The notes under the pieces were generated by a model, which searched no databases, was not told where the DNA came from, and saw nothing but the letters and a program-made list of their open reading frames with translations. This document shows, one piece after another, positions 19,479-29,172 of a stretch of DNA of 64,000 nt (its first letter is position 1; the number at the start of each line of letters is the position of its first letter). This stretch comes from Shewanella sp. MTB7. GTDB lineage: Bacteria > Pseudomonadota > Gammaproteobacteria > Enterobacterales > Shewanellaceae. Where the stretch lies: assembly GCF_027571385.1 (NCBI RefSeq), contig NZ_CP085636.1:1674001-1738000 (forward strand). Reading direction: 5' to 3'. The translations under genes and the position numbers were made by a program.

Positions 19479-22128
19479 ATAAGGTGAGTCCGGTTAAATC
19501 TTTTTCCGTTGTTTTAGACGTTTGGGTTAATAAGCTGGCAATGTAGCCAACCACTAAACAAGATACTATTCCGATGGTGGCGTATAAGTAGCCGTTGGCC
19601 CAACCTAGCTGCCATGCAGATATCATGGTGGCTACGCCGGCTAAAATACCGACGGTAGCGCCAAATGAATTTGCTTTTTTTGTTAAAGCGCCAAGAACAA
19701 ACAAGCCGCCCAATGCCCCCATAAACATGCCTATGACTTTAAAGTAGGCCTCCATTAATGAGCGGATTTCGGGATCAATAAAGATGAGACCTGCTAGCGT
19801 ACCCAATGCGCCCATGATAAATGTTAACCAGCGTGCTGCACTCAAATACCCTTTGTCGGTTTTTACTAGATTGAACGGGCGAATAAAATCAGTCACTAAG
19901 GTCGTTGCAATAGAGTTCATGCTGGTTGATACCGTGGATTGTGCAGCGGCAAAAATGCCGGCAACGATAAGCCCCGCGACACCGATAGGCAGCTCTGTAG
20001 CGATGAAGGTTGGAAATATTTGATCAATTTGAATACTAGGGTCTAATTTCTCTGGATGTAATTGATAAAAAGCATATAGGCCTGTTCCAATGCAGAAAAA
20101 CAGTAAAGCGCCAGGTACGGCTATGATGGCATTGGCCCAGATAGATTTTCTCGCTTCACTGAGATTTTTGGTCACCATGTAGCGCTGTACCACGGCTTGA
20201 TCGGCAGTGTAGCTCGAAAGATTTTGCCCTATACCACCAATAACAATCACCCAGATAGACAGTGTGGTGATGCTATCTAAACTGAAATCTGCATTGACCA
20301 TGGTGAATTTGTCATTGAGTAAGCCGATGTTGATGAAGTCAGATAAGCCTCCCTCTAACCCTAAAATGATGGTGACAAAACAGGTTATTGCACCAACAAT
20401 TAATACGATTGTTTGTAAGGTATCAGTCCAAATAACGGCTTCTATGCCACCCATAGTGCAATAGATCAAACATAAAACGCCCATGATCAACACACTATCG
20501 CTAGCTGACAAAGGTGTCACTGCGGAAAGTGCTAAGGCGGTCAATGCCATCACAATGCCCATTCGACCGATATGAAAAAGAGTAAACAGACCACTGGCGA
20601 ACAACCTCACGCTCATATTGAAACGCTTTGACAGGTACTCGTAAGCACTCGTTGCATCAATTTGACGGAAAAAAGGAATCGCTACATAGATAGCAACGGG
20701 CGCCACTGCGATAATCATCCATATGCCGATTAATAATAGCCAGTTACTTTGATAGACAATCGCAGGTAGCGCAACATAGGTTAATGAACTCAGCATGGTG
20801 GCATAAATGGAGCAGGCTGCAGCCCACCAAGGAATCGATTGCCCACCACGGAAATAGTCATCGGTATTTCTGTTTTTAAAGACAAAGAATACTCCTACCA
20901 ACACCACACCAATTAAATAGACAATTAAAACGGTCATATTCACCCAGCCAAAATTCTTTGCAGGTTGTTTTAGCGATACCTGCCAAATTTGCAGTGAACC
21001 TTGTTGATTATCAACACGGTTTAATGAATACATCTCCCCGTCTGATGCGTGAATACTTTCACTGATATATTGAGGAGGATTTTGGGTGTCATTGTTAGCG
21101 GTATCACTGGTAGATTTCGTCCTAATATTGCTGGTTAAATATCGTGTCCAACTGTTGGTAATGGCATTGAATGACAGGGTATTACCTTGGTTGGTAAACG
21201 CTATTATGTGGGATTGACCAAATGTGCTTAAAGCATTAATGCTCTCTTTGAGTGTGTTTTTAGCAATAGATATATCCCCTAGATCTTGCCAGTTTTGCTT
21301 CGAACGCTTAGCTAAGGGATCAAATTTCCAATGTCGAGTCAGTGCCGAGGAGTTGTTTTGAGTCGTAAGGCCATCTTCAGATAAATGATATCCGCCCATA
21401 GCAAATATCTTATTACCACTGCCATCATTTTGTACTGCTAACTGTATCGCATTTTGCCAAGGGTTATTGATGTCAGCTAATGGCAAGGCTGGCAGCGTTT
21501 GCCATAAGCTGTTAGCAGTAAAGGATTCGATATCACTTTGATTAAAGGATAATTGCCCCTCAGTGTTGACTAGTCTGCTTAAGTCCAGTGCATAGAATTG
21601 ATTATTGGCATCTGAGCCTGTTAACACATAAAGGGTATTATCAATCACTACGGCAGAAGGTGAACTCGCCGCTTTAGGTAAATTGGGTAGCGAGTAGCTA
21701 TGTAATTTTTTTGAGGAGACTTGCCAACTTAATAAGTTAACTAAGGCTGATGAATTTTGTTTGGCAATACCACCCATAACAAGCGTTGCACCATTAAAGC
21801 TTGCAGCCGCAGCGAAGGCTCTGTTACCGAGTTCAGCAGTTAAATCAGTCGTAAAGACACTTTCGCCGCTGACTACGATCATGCTGTTTAATTGATGTTT
21901 GTCTGTCATGTTTTCAGCAATAAAAGGGGGGAGGCGCTCCTCAGAATGACTTCCTGAAGAGATGAGCAAACTGCTGTTATTCTTGCTGATAAAGGCGCCA
22001 TGACCTATGTTCAATTGTTCAACTGAAGTCGTACTTACTTCCTGCCATTTAATAAGTGTTTGAGCACTCACGAATAATGGCATCATTAAAAATACAATAA
22101 TGGCAGATTTAAACATCTTGGTAATCAT
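19432..22128 (-). CDS. fused periplasmic mutarotase (NanM-like kelch) and sodium:solute symporter
   Basis: A protein of 898 residues. A signal peptide (IIVFLMMPLFVSA) leads a beta-propeller region with kelch-type repeats (about 25-390; SFNGATLVMGG, NKIFAMGGYHL). About 13 transmembrane helices of the SSS symporter family follow from residue 400 on. The first half resembles the cyclically permuted N-acetylneuraminate mutarotase family, which speeds anomer exchange of sialic acid. The second half would import the sugar with sodium. It starts the nan operon behind a NanR-type operator. The ATG at 22128 has no clear ribosome-binding site; Met5 (22116) is a possible alternative. The last 15 or so residues come from an inserted element. 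Confidence 0.85.
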   Translation of the reverse strand: MITKMFKSAIIVFLMMPLFVSAQTLIKWQEVSTTSVEQLNIGHGAFISKNNSSLLISSGSHSEERLPPFIAENMTDKHQLNSMIVVSGESVFTTDLTAELGNRAFAAAASFNGATLVMGGIAKQNSSALVNLLSWQVSSKKLHSYSLPNLPKAASSPSAVVIDNTLYVLTGSDANNQFYALDLSRLVNTEGQLSFNQSDIESFTANSLWQTLPALPLADINNPWQNAIQLAVQNDGSGNKIFAMGGYHLSEDGLTTQNNSSALTRHWKFDPLAKRSKQNWQDLGDISIAKNTLKESINALSTFGQSHIIAFTNQGNTLSFNAITNSWTRYLTSNIRTKSTSDTANNDTQNPPQYISESIHASDGEMYSLNRVDNQQGSLQIWQVSLKQPAKNFGWVNMTVLIVYLIGVVLVGVFFVFKNRNTDDYFRGGQSIPWWAAACSIYATMLSSLTYVALPAIVYQSNWLLLIGIWMIIAVAPVAIYVAIPFFRQIDATSAYEYLSKRFNMSVRLFASGLFTLFHIGRMGIVMALTALALSAVTPLSASDSVLIMGVLCLIYCTMGGIEAVIWTDTLQTIVLIVGAITCFVTIILGLEGGLSDFINIGLLNDKFTMVNADFSLDSITTLSIWVIVIGGIGQNLSSYTADQAVVQRYMVTKNLSEARKSIWANAIIAVPGALLFFCIGTGLYAFYQLHPEKLDPSIQIDQIFPTFIATELPIGVAGLIVAGIFAAAQSTVSTSMNSIATTLVTDFIRPFNLVKTDKGYLSAARWLTFIMGALGTLAGLIFIDPEIRSLMEAYFKVIGMFMGALGGLFVLGALTKKANSFGATVGILAGVATMISAWQLGWANGYLYATIGIVSCLVVGYIASLLTQTSKTTEKDLTGLTLYTQTTSKCRIQHVVK

Positions 22129-22157
22129 ATGGACTCAAGTTGCATTGTCTTGTGCTG

Positions 22158-22172
22158 TATACCTGTTATACC
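22158..22172 (-). promoter_or_regulatory. NanR operator (GGTATA direct repeats)
   Basis: Read on the minus strand this is GGTATAACAGGTATA, two direct GGTATA hexamers with a three-base spacer, about 30 bases before the symporter start. It matches the first two hexamers of the NanR operator I recall at E. coli nanA. The NanR-like regulator is encoded next door. Confidence 0.85.
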
Positions 22173-22260
22173 ACTGGTGAGCATTTAATGCTACAAAAAC
22201 ATCCAAACCTATTAACATGTCTGTAAATGTATTAATAAGTTAGCACTGGAAAATGACTAA

Positions 22261-22286
22261 CAAAAAGGCTACCCATTGGTAGCCTT
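22261..22286 (-). terminator. intrinsic terminator after nanR
   Basis: On the minus strand AAGGCTACC pairs with GGTAGCCTT over a four-base loop and is followed by TTTTTG. Confidence 0.75.
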
Positions 22287-22323
22287 CAAGTGTGATAAAA
22301 TCAATCGGTAATAAGAGAGTGCT

Positions 22324-23031
22324 CTACTGAGCGTAATATTTTTTAAACACATATTCTAAATGTTGAGTAAGCTTCTTATCAGCCCCTTCTACATCGCGAT
22401 TTTTAATGCAATTTAAAATATCAATATGATCTTGGTGGCTTTTAGTGTTGAGCTCTTTGGCATTTGCTTTGGCAGGCCTAGCATCGATAACCCAATCTAC
22501 AAGGGCTTGGTGAATTGCTAAAAATATTGGATTGCCAGGTATTGAGGCGATGACACGATGGAAGTAAATATCTGTTTTTTTGAATTGGTTTTCACTATTA
22601 ATCGCTTTACCATTTAATTCAAGTGCTTTGTCTAACTCTTCAATTTGCTCTTTTGTCGCAAACTCAGCAGCATGGCGTACTAAGCTTGATTCAAAGAAGT
22701 GTCTAAGCTGGTCAAAATATTGTAAGCCATTAGGTTGCGATAAAAAATCTTTCGACATACCTGATAATTCAGAAATAATAGTATCAGGTGTAGGTCGAGT
22801 TACACGGGTTCTTTCACCACTGCTAATTTTTACTAGACCTTTACGCGCCAGAGCTGCCAAAGCATCGCGAATAGAGGGCCTACCAACACCAAACGCAACC
22901 ATTAATTCTCTTTCAGAGGGAAGCGGATCACCTTCAGCTATTTCTCCTTGACGGATCATCTGCTCCAACTCTTCTTCGACAGTTTGAGATAGCTTTTTTC
23001 TTTCAATGGGACGTTTAATGGTAATTGGCAT
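22324..23031 (-). CDS. nanR: GntR/FadR-family regulator, NanR-like
   Basis: A protein of 235 residues with an N-terminal winged helix (about 12-80; [20 protein letters not shown]) and an FCD-type ligand domain (about 105-230). Long stretches, such as [26 protein letters not shown] and IPGNPIF.AIH, match E. coli NanR as I recall it. That protein is a repressor relieved by N-acetylneuraminate. AAGGA precedes the ATG. The operator at 22158 lies in front of the next gene. CCAGTGGTAGGTA at about 23085 may allow autoregulation, but this is weaker. Confidence 0.88.
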   Translation of the reverse strand: MPITIKRPIERKKLSQTVEEELEQMIRQGEIAEGDPLPSERELMVAFGVGRPSIRDALAALARKGLVKISSGERTRVTRPTPDTIISELSGMSKDFLSQPNGLQYFDQLRHFFESSLVRHAAEFATKEQIEELDKALELNGKAINSENQFKKTDIYFHRVIASIPGNPIFLAIHQALVDWVIDARPAKANAKELNTKSHQDHIDILNCIKNRDVEGADKKLTQHLEYVFKKYYAQ

Positions 23032-23220
23032 CTGTAGTTCCTTAACACAGTTTCAACTAAATACTCACCTGTCTTGCTATCATACCAGTGGTAGGTAAAA
23101 TGTACATAAGTCATTTTCATGCTTGAAGTTTAGACACTGATACATAGTAGAGCAGTGAACCATAACCATTGAAACTATGGCGTTATACCAAGGCCTTACA
23201 AAACTGTACCAAGTAAACCC

Positions 23221-23562
23221 AAATCGAAGAGATTAATAACCCAGTGTAGATGCAACTGAGAGCTTCGATTTCAGGACGAAGTTACACCCTGTGGAACTCT
23301 TCGAACGAGAGGCTGGGACGCCGAACTGGCCGTTAAACATGGACGTTGTTTGAAACCGTAAAGCGGCCAGGGATGACTCTTATGAAATCAAGAGCCAGCG
23401 TCTCGCAGAACCCTCTCAAAGAAATAGTGCACATAAGCACGCTGCAAGCGATAGAGCACAATGAAGGAATGACCTTCAACCATTCACCAAATACCAACTC
23501 AGCCAGAAGCTCAAATTTAAACTAAAGAAATGTAATCAGTCTTCATTCGAAGGCTAGTCAGC
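23221..23562 (+). repeat. R1 dispersed repeat, copy b (long form)
   Basis: Left end AAATCGAAGAGATT; middle module with ACTCTTCGAACGAGAGGCTG and CCGAACTGGCCGTTAAACAT; then GCGTCTCGCAGAA, GCAAGCGATAGAGCACAATG and the tail CAGTCTTCATTCGAAGGCTA followed by GTCAGC. The tail can form a seven-pair hairpin AGTCTTC/GAAGGCT. Confidence 0.8.
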
Positions 23563-23604
23563 TTTGATGCATTTTTTGTGTTAGCAACTTACACAAATAA
23601 AGCC

Positions 23605-23833
23605 AAATTGAAGAGATAACTTTCCCGTAAATCAGCCGGTGTAGATGCGGTTGCGAGCTTCCGAAACATGGACGTTTTGGTAGAGCCCACAGGGAAGTGT
23701 TTATGGCGTCTCGCAGAAGTATCTGCACATACCACGCTGGAGGCGATAGGCAACAATGAATGTGCGACCTTCAATAATCAAACTCAATAACAATGAACCC
23801 AATTAGAAAATGTAACCAGTCTTCATTCGAAGG
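23605..23833 (+). repeat. R1 dispersed repeat, copy c (short form)
   Basis: Left end AAATTGAAGAGATAA, GTAGAGCCCACAGGGAAGTG block, GGAGGCGATAGGCAACAATG block, and tail CAGTCTTCATTCGAAGG. The middle module present in copies a, b and d is absent. Confidence 0.8.
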
Positions 23834-23891
23834 CGAAGGTAAATCCCAGACACAAAAAAGCCTACACAGGGTAGGCTTAATCGTTTTAAAT

Positions 23892-23968
23892 TGGTGGCCC
23901 CTCACAGACTTGAACTGTGGACCTGACGATTATGAGTCGTATGCTCTAACCAACTGAGCTAAGGGGCC
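23892..23968 (-). tRNA. ileX: tRNA-Ile2, anticodon CAU (lysidine type), CCA encoded
   Basis: On the minus strand a 77-base cloverleaf begins GGCCCCTTAGCTCAGTTGG and ends GGGGCCACCA. The anticodon loop is CTCATAA. CAU could mean methionine, but the acceptor stem GGCCCCT and overall sequence follow the minor isoleucine tRNA of enterobacteria, whose C34 is changed to lysidine by TilS so that it reads AUA. The 3' CCA is encoded. Confidence 0.9.
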
Positions 23969-24102
23969 TACTTAAGGAAGTCGTCACTACCGAAAGCGAA
24001 CAGAAGTATACGAGTTTTAAATGACGTTGTCACCTGTGATTTGATAAGAAATCGCAACTTTGAATTCAACTGCTTATCTGTTAATCGATATGTGTCTTTT
24101 TA

Positions 24103-24190
24103 ATACCAATTACATTAAGTATCTGTCATTCAGCGGGAATTCAAAGCGCCTTGAATTGAAAAGTTTGAGCGCCTCTGAATTGATAACATA
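24103..24190. repeat. short palindromic intergenic repeat
   Basis: It starts ATACCAATTACATTAAGTAT and contains AATTCAAAGCGCCTTGAATT (7-bp stem) followed by a related GCGCC segment. It has the look of a dispersed extragenic repeat, but this is the only copy in the window. The remaining 23969-24252 stretch shows nothing else. Confidence 0.45.
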
Positions 24191-24252
24191 ATGAAACTGC
24201 CATTTTTTAGTGGGACGAATGAGATTGTTAAAGTTACCAAGCCGAAATTAAA

Positions 24253-24284
24253 GGCAAAAAAAACCTGCCGAGTAGGCAGGTTTT
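24253..24284 (-). terminator. intrinsic terminator of the rpoD operon
   Basis: On the minus strand AAAACCTGCC pairs with GGCAGGTTTT over a five-base loop, followed by an eight-T run. Confidence 0.9.
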
Positions 24285-24338
24285 CATTATTTACTTAACT
24301 TTTAGCTCTTGCTCTAAACTCTGACCCTGAGAGTATGA

Positions 24339-26174
24339 TTACTCGTCGAGGAAAGATTTTAAGATTTCTGAGCGTGAAGGATGACGCAGCTTACGCAGTG
24401 CCTTAGCTTCAATTTGACGAATACGTTCACGTGTCACGTCAAACTGCTTACCTACCTCTTCAAGAGTATGGTCGGTATTCATGTCGATACCGAAACGCAT
24501 ACGCAATACTTTGGCTTCACGAGCTGTTAGACCTGCAAGCACTTCATGAGTGGCGTTCTTCAAGCTTTCGCCTGTTGCCGAGTCTAGAGGTAGCTCTAAG
24601 GTCGTATCTTCGATGAAATCACCTAAATGCGAATCTTCGTCATCGCCGATAGGGGTTTCCATTGAGATTGGCTCTTTAGCAATCTTAAGTACCTTACGGA
24701 TCTTATCTTCAGGCATCATCATACGTTCAGCCAACTCTTCAGGAGTAGGTTCACGACCCATCTCTTGTAGCATTTGACGAGAGATACGGTTTAGCTTGTT
24801 GATAGTCTCAATCATGTGCACTGGAATACGGATCGTTCTTGCTTGGTCAGCAATAGAGCGAGTGATCGCCTGACGGATCCACCAAGTTGCGTAAGTTGAG
24901 AACTTATAACCACGACGGTATTCAAACTTATCAACCGCTTTCATCAGTCCAATGTTACCTTCTTGGATTAGATCCAGGAACTGTAGACCGCGGTTGGTGT
25001 ATTTTTTCGCGATAGAGATTACTAGACGTAAGTTAGCCTCGACCATCTCTTTCTTCGCGCGGCGAGCCTTAGCTTCACCAATTGACATACGACGGTTGAT
25101 ATCTTTGATAGCAGCGATCGCAAGTCCAGTTTCTCTTTCAATAATATCAAGCTTAGTACGACAACGACGAACGTCATGCTCAACCATCTCTAAACCTTCA
25201 ACATAAGGCTTTTTCGAGGCAAGTTCTTCGTCAAACCATGCGATGCTACTTTCGTCAGAGGTGTAACCTTTAACGAAGTTTTTCTTTGGCATCTTAGCTT
25301 GTTCAACACACAATTTCATGATGAGACGTTCTTGAACTCGAACTCTGTCCATCATGGCGCGCATGCTTTTGACTAAGCGATCAAACTGCTTAGGCATTAA
25401 ACGGAACTCTTTGAAAATCTCACCGATTTCAAAAAGTGCTAATGTTGATTCTGGGTGTCCACGACCTTTTAGATTGATAATTCTAAGGGTGTTCTCATGG
25501 GCAGTACGAAGTTGAGTGAAGCGCTCTTTAGCTTCTTCAGGATCTGGACCTTTTGGACCTTCCTCTTCTTCATCATCGTCATCTTCAGACTCATCATCTT
25601 CATCATCAAGCTCTTCATCAGAGAGCTCTGAACCAACGTGAGTTGCTGTTGGAGCGACATCTTCAGCATTTGGGTCGACAAAACCTGAGATAATGTCAGA
25701 TAGACGGACTTCTTCAGCTTCGTAGCGGTCGAATTGCTCAAGGATCATGGCAATTGCTTGTGGATATTCCGCAACGGATGCCTGAACTGTGTTGATCCCT
25801 TCTTCTATACGCTTGGCGATAACAATTTCGCCTTCACGTGTTAGAAGTTCGACGGTACCCATTTCACGCATATACATGCGGACTGGATCCGTTGTGCGGC
25901 CTAATTCGGCCTCTACTGTTGCAAGTGCAGCAGCAGCTTCTTCGGCAGCATCGTCATCGGTGCTGTCCTCAGACATCATGATGTCATCAGCATCCGGCGC
26001 CTCTTCATAGACCCGAATACCCATGTCATTTATCATCTGGACAATATCTTCGATCTGGTCAGCATCGACCATATCTGCAGGCAAGTGATCATTCACTTCT
26101 GCATAGGTTAAGTAACCTTGCTCTTTACCTTTGGCAAGCAACAATTTAAGTTGCGACTGAGGAGTGTGCTCCAT
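24339..26174 (-). CDS. rpoD: RNA polymerase primary sigma factor (sigma-70)
   Basis: The housekeeping sigma factor, 611 residues. Region 1.1 begins [13 protein letters not shown]. Then follow region 1.2 ([15 protein letters not shown]), an acidic non-conserved stretch near 185-215, region 2 ([19 protein letters not shown]), region 3 and region 4 ([20 protein letters not shown]). The frame is open to 26237, but homologues start at the ATG at 26174. It is last in the rpsU-yqeY-dnaG-rpoD operon. Confidence 0.97.
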   Translation of the reverse strand: MEHTPQSQLKLLLAKGKEQGYLTYAEVNDHLPADMVDADQIEDIVQMINDMGIRVYEEAPDADDIMMSEDSTDDDAAEEAAAALATVEAELGRTTDPVRMYMREMGTVELLTREGEIVIAKRIEEGINTVQASVAEYPQAIAMILEQFDRYEAEEVRLSDIISGFVDPNAEDVAPTATHVGSELSDEELDDEDDESEDDDDEEEEGPKGPDPEEAKERFTQLRTAHENTLRIINLKGRGHPESTLALFEIGEIFKEFRLMPKQFDRLVKSMRAMMDRVRVQERLIMKLCVEQAKMPKKNFVKGYTSDESSIAWFDEELASKKPYVEGLEMVEHDVRRCRTKLDIIERETGLAIAAIKDINRRMSIGEAKARRAKKEMVEANLRLVISIAKKYTNRGLQFLDLIQEGNIGLMKAVDKFEYRRGYKFSTYATWWIRQAITRSIADQARTIRIPVHMIETINKLNRISRQMLQEMGREPTPEELAERMMMPEDKIRKVLKIAKEPISMETPIGDDEDSHLGDFIEDTTLELPLDSATGESLKNATHEVLAGLTAREAKVLRMRFGIDMNTDHTLEEVGKQFDVTRERIRQIEAKALRKLRHPSRSEILKSFLDE

Positions 26175-26299
26175 AGATATCATCCAAGTTGGGTAACAGT
26201 TAAAACGATGCGCATTGATTGCTACGCAAATCGTCAATTATAGCCTTGTGTGTTTCAGTGTGCTAGTCATAAATACTTACATATTAGGTCAGATATACC

Positions 26300-28027
26300 T
26301 TATTTTAGCCCTTTTATGACAGCAATAAGCTTCGTCAGTTGTATCCTTTCATCTTTAGTATGGTTCTGTTTTAGACTTAGCTCTTGATATCGCTGTTCAA
26401 TATATTGATTATTGAGCCAAACCAAGGTTTTCCTAAACTCGAATTGCAAGTTTTCATCCGCCACTTGATGGTCCCATTGGGTCAGCTTTTTCAGGGTGTT
26501 GACTTGCTTATCACCTCTGAACTGCTCAAGTAGTTGTGCGCTGTTTTTAACTTGTTTACGAGTTATGTCTAATAAAAGAGTCAGCAATTCTATGCCGGCC
26601 ATCTTTATATGTTTCAGTGCAGGTTGCTGAGGCAAACCTTCACCTAAAAGAGGATTTTGTACTAGCAAGGCGATGGCTAATCGCAATGGGGTTCCTCGTC
26701 CTTTTAATGCTTTTGTTTGAAGCGGTTTAGCTTGCTCTTTAGCGGAGAAGCCTAACTTTTTCTTTAGCTCTTCGGCACTGTTCATCCCGAGTTTATACGC
26801 TAAGTTTTCAAGTAGTAGACTCTGTAAAACAGTGTCTTGTACTTTTTCAATTAGTTTTATAGCTTGTTTGGCCAGTGTACCTTTATCAGAACCATGTTGC
26901 TTAGCTAATGTTTCAAAAAGAAACTCAGGTAGCAGTTGTGCTTCATCAATCTGACTTTCGAACACCTTTTTTCCCACCTTGCGAACCATAGTATCAGGGT
27001 CTTCGCCTTGGGGAAGGAACATAAACTTAACTTGGTTGCCTGGTTTTAACAGAGGCAATGCCGTTTCGAGTGCTCGCCATGCGGCCTCAACACCAGCTCT
27101 ATCACCGTCATAACAGCAGACTACTTCTTTGGCACTTCGCAGTAAAAGCTGAAATTGTTCAGCCGTTGTCGATGTACCTAATGATGCTACTGCATAGTCG
27201 ACACCAAATTGTGCCAGTGCGACCACATCCATATAGCCTTCGACAATGAGCACTTTCTGCGCATCTCTATGCTTCTGTTTAAGTTCATAGAGACCATAAA
27301 GTTCACTACCCTTATGAAATATGGGCGTTTCTGGAGAATTCAAGTACTTTGGTGTGCCATCACCTAAAACTCGACCACCGAAACCGATAACTCGGCCTCT
27401 TCTGTCTCGAATCGGAAACATAAGCCGGTCACGAAATCTATCGTAACGTTTACCGTTGTCATTCTCTATCACCATGCCGGCGGTGAGCAATTTATCTTGT
27501 GCACTTTGACTTTGACGATAGCGGCTTAATAAACCGTCCCATCCGTCGGGTGCAAATCCAATATTGAAATGTTCAACCACTTCATTGGAGAGTCCTCGAT
27601 GTGTTAAATAATCAAGCACCTTTTGTTTGTCATTGTTCTGTCTAAGCTGATTCTGAAAATACAGACTTGCTTCTTCCATTAACTGATATAAATCACGACT
27701 TAATCCTTCGTCGCGTTTGGGCCCTGTGCCTTGTTCTCTTGGGACTTCAACCCCAAGTTGACCTGCGAGGTCTTCAATGGCATCAATAAAGTCGAGCCGG
27801 TCATACTCCATCACGAAGTCGATGACGTTGCCATGTGCGCCGCAACCAAAACAGTGGTAAAACTGTTTATCTCGGCTTACGGTAAAAGAGGGCGATTTTT
27901 CGCTATGAAAAGGACAACAGGCAGAGTGATTCTTACCCGCTTTTTTTAGGGGTACTTTAGCGTCGATCAGATCGACTATGTCAATTCGAGCTACAAGCTC
28001 ATTGATGAAATCACGAGGTATTGCCAT
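26300..28027 (-). CDS. dnaG: DNA primase
   Basis: A protein of 575 residues that makes RNA primers at the replication fork. The N-terminal zinc-binding CHC2 domain has CPFHSEKSPSFTV and YHCFGCGAHG (about 38-65). The TOPRIM catalytic core has VEGYMDVVALAQFG near 270 and YDGDRAG. The C-terminal third is the DnaB-interaction region and is the most variable part. It lies 125 bases before rpoD. Confidence 0.96.
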   Translation of the reverse strand: MAIPRDFINELVARIDIVDLIDAKVPLKKAGKNHSACCPFHSEKSPSFTVSRDKQFYHCFGCGAHGNVIDFVMEYDRLDFIDAIEDLAGQLGVEVPREQGTGPKRDEGLSRDLYQLMEEASLYFQNQLRQNNDKQKVLDYLTHRGLSNEVVEHFNIGFAPDGWDGLLSRYRQSQSAQDKLLTAGMVIENDNGKRYDRFRDRLMFPIRDRRGRVIGFGGRVLGDGTPKYLNSPETPIFHKGSELYGLYELKQKHRDAQKVLIVEGYMDVVALAQFGVDYAVASLGTSTTAEQFQLLLRSAKEVVCCYDGDRAGVEAAWRALETALPLLKPGNQVKFMFLPQGEDPDTMVRKVGKKVFESQIDEAQLLPEFLFETLAKQHGSDKGTLAKQAIKLIEKVQDTVLQSLLLENLAYKLGMNSAEELKKKLGFSAKEQAKPLQTKALKGRGTPLRLAIALLVQNPLLGEGLPQQPALKHIKMAGIELLTLLLDITRKQVKNSAQLLEQFRGDKQVNTLKKLTQWDHQVADENLQFEFRKTLVWLNNQYIEQRYQELSLKQNHTKDERIQLTKLIAVIKGLK

Positions 28028-28089
28028 TAGTCAGTAAAGAACGCCTTTCGCTATTTTGCGAAGTAAAAACTGGAACTGTATAAACAAAC

Positions 28090-28111
28090 AAGCCGCGCAA
28101 ATGCACGGCTT
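28090..28111 (-). terminator. internal hairpin between yqeY and dnaG
   Basis: On the minus strand AAGCCGTGC pairs with GCGCGGCTT (nine pairs, one G-U) over ATTT, then GTTTGTTTA. It could attenuate transcription so that rpsU is made in excess over dnaG, as is known for this operon in E. coli. The position here is after yqeY. Confidence 0.6.
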
Positions 28112-28131
28112 ATTCACGCATTAAACATAAA

Positions 28132-28575
28132 TTACTTAAGTTTTGCTCTGATCATAGCGCCAATAGCCGCCATGTCTGCTCTGCCTAAGACTTTAGGTTT
28201 TAATGCTCCCATTACTTTACCCATATCCGCCATGGAGGATGCTTGCATTTCAATAATGCTTGCATCAACTAGCTGAACAATTTCCTCTTCGGAAAGAGGT
28301 TGAGGCAGAAATTCTTCAAGAACCTTGATCTCTTCTGCTTCAATTGCTGCTAGCTCATCACGTCCGGCTGCACTGTATTGTACAATCGAATCGCGACGCT
28401 GTTTAACCATTTTGGTTAAGACCGCTATAGCCTGATCGTCATTAAGAGTTTCGCGGGTATCCACTTCAATCTGTTTGACGGCGGCTAGTGCCATACGAAT
28501 AGTCCCTAAGCGTACCTTTGCTTTGGCACGCATAGCGTCTTTCATCTGTTCTTTTAGCTGATCAATTAGGCTCAT
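28132..28575 (-). CDS. yqeY: GatB/YqeY domain protein
   Basis: A protein of 147 residues of the YqeY family, related to the tail domain of the GatB tRNA-amidotransferase subunit (EEFLPQPLSEEEI; MGKVMGALKPKVLGRADM). The family is thought to bind tRNA-like RNA, but no reaction is established. It sits between rpsU and dnaG, six bases after rpsU, as in other Shewanella and Vibrio type genomes. Confidence 0.9.
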   Translation of the reverse strand: MSLIDQLKEQMKDAMRAKAKVRLGTIRMALAAVKQIEVDTRETLNDDQAIAVLTKMVKQRRDSIVQYSAAGRDELAAIEAEEIKVLEEFLPQPLSEEEIVQLVDASIIEMQASSMADMGKVMGALKPKVLGRADMAAIGAMIRAKLK

Positions 28576-28581
28576 AAGAGT

Positions 28582-28797
28582 TTAGTATAAACGTACGCGA
28601 CGAGCGTTTTCGCGTGAAAGTTTCTTAGCAAGACGCTTAACAGCAGCGGCTTTAGCACGCTTACGTGCAGTTGTTGGCTTCTCGTAAAACTCACGAGCAC
28701 GAACATCAGCTAAGATACCAGCTTTTTCACAAGAGCGCTTAAAACGACGTAAAGCTACGTCAAATGGTTCGTTATCGCGTACTTTAATTATTGGCAT
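28582..28797 (-). CDS. rpsU: 30S ribosomal protein S21
   Basis: A basic protein of 71 residues, full length for S21 ([20 protein letters not shown] to ENARRVRLY). It helps base-pair mRNA with the 16S 3' end during initiation. It is first in the macromolecular synthesis operon. GGGGTGATGG precedes the ATG. Confidence 0.97.
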   Translation of the reverse strand: MPIIKVRDNEPFDVALRRFKRSCEKAGILADVRAREFYEKPTTARKRAKAAAVKRLAKKLSRENARRVRLY

Positions 28798-29172
28798 ACG
28801 CCATCACCCCTTAGGTGTAGTTGTTGGGACCAATTTCTTGACCCGAGTTAATTTAAAAATGGTGCGGAATTCTATACCGAGTCCGACCACTTTGTAAAGC
28901 CAATATTGCGATTTGAATTGAGATCTTTTGGCCAACTTCCGATCATATTTAAGCCTAGCCCAAATAGCAAGGCGAATAAACAGGGGTTCGTTAAGAGATT
29001 ACGGTATGAATTTAACTGTAAATTTAGTTGGTTAGCCTAGATTTTAAGCACCGTATTAATGGTGAGATCCAAACAAGAGCAAATTTGAAGTGATGAGGGT
29101 GGGATTATATTGGTATAAGCGTGCGGTAGCAGGTAGAATTGTTGCCCTATTTTGACTGCTTGACGGGATATG
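28798..29172. promoter_or_regulatory. divergent promoter region rpsU / tsaD
   Basis: A gene-free gap of 375 bases between divergent genes must hold the strong rpsU promoter and the tsaD promoter. I saw no clear terminator, repeat or named operator. Confidence 0.45.

Noticed and set aside
23892..23968. tRNA with CAU anticodon read as methionine tRNA
   Set aside because: The acceptor stem GGCCCCT and flanking sequence fit the minor isoleucine tRNA; elongator methionine tRNA of this group begins differently.
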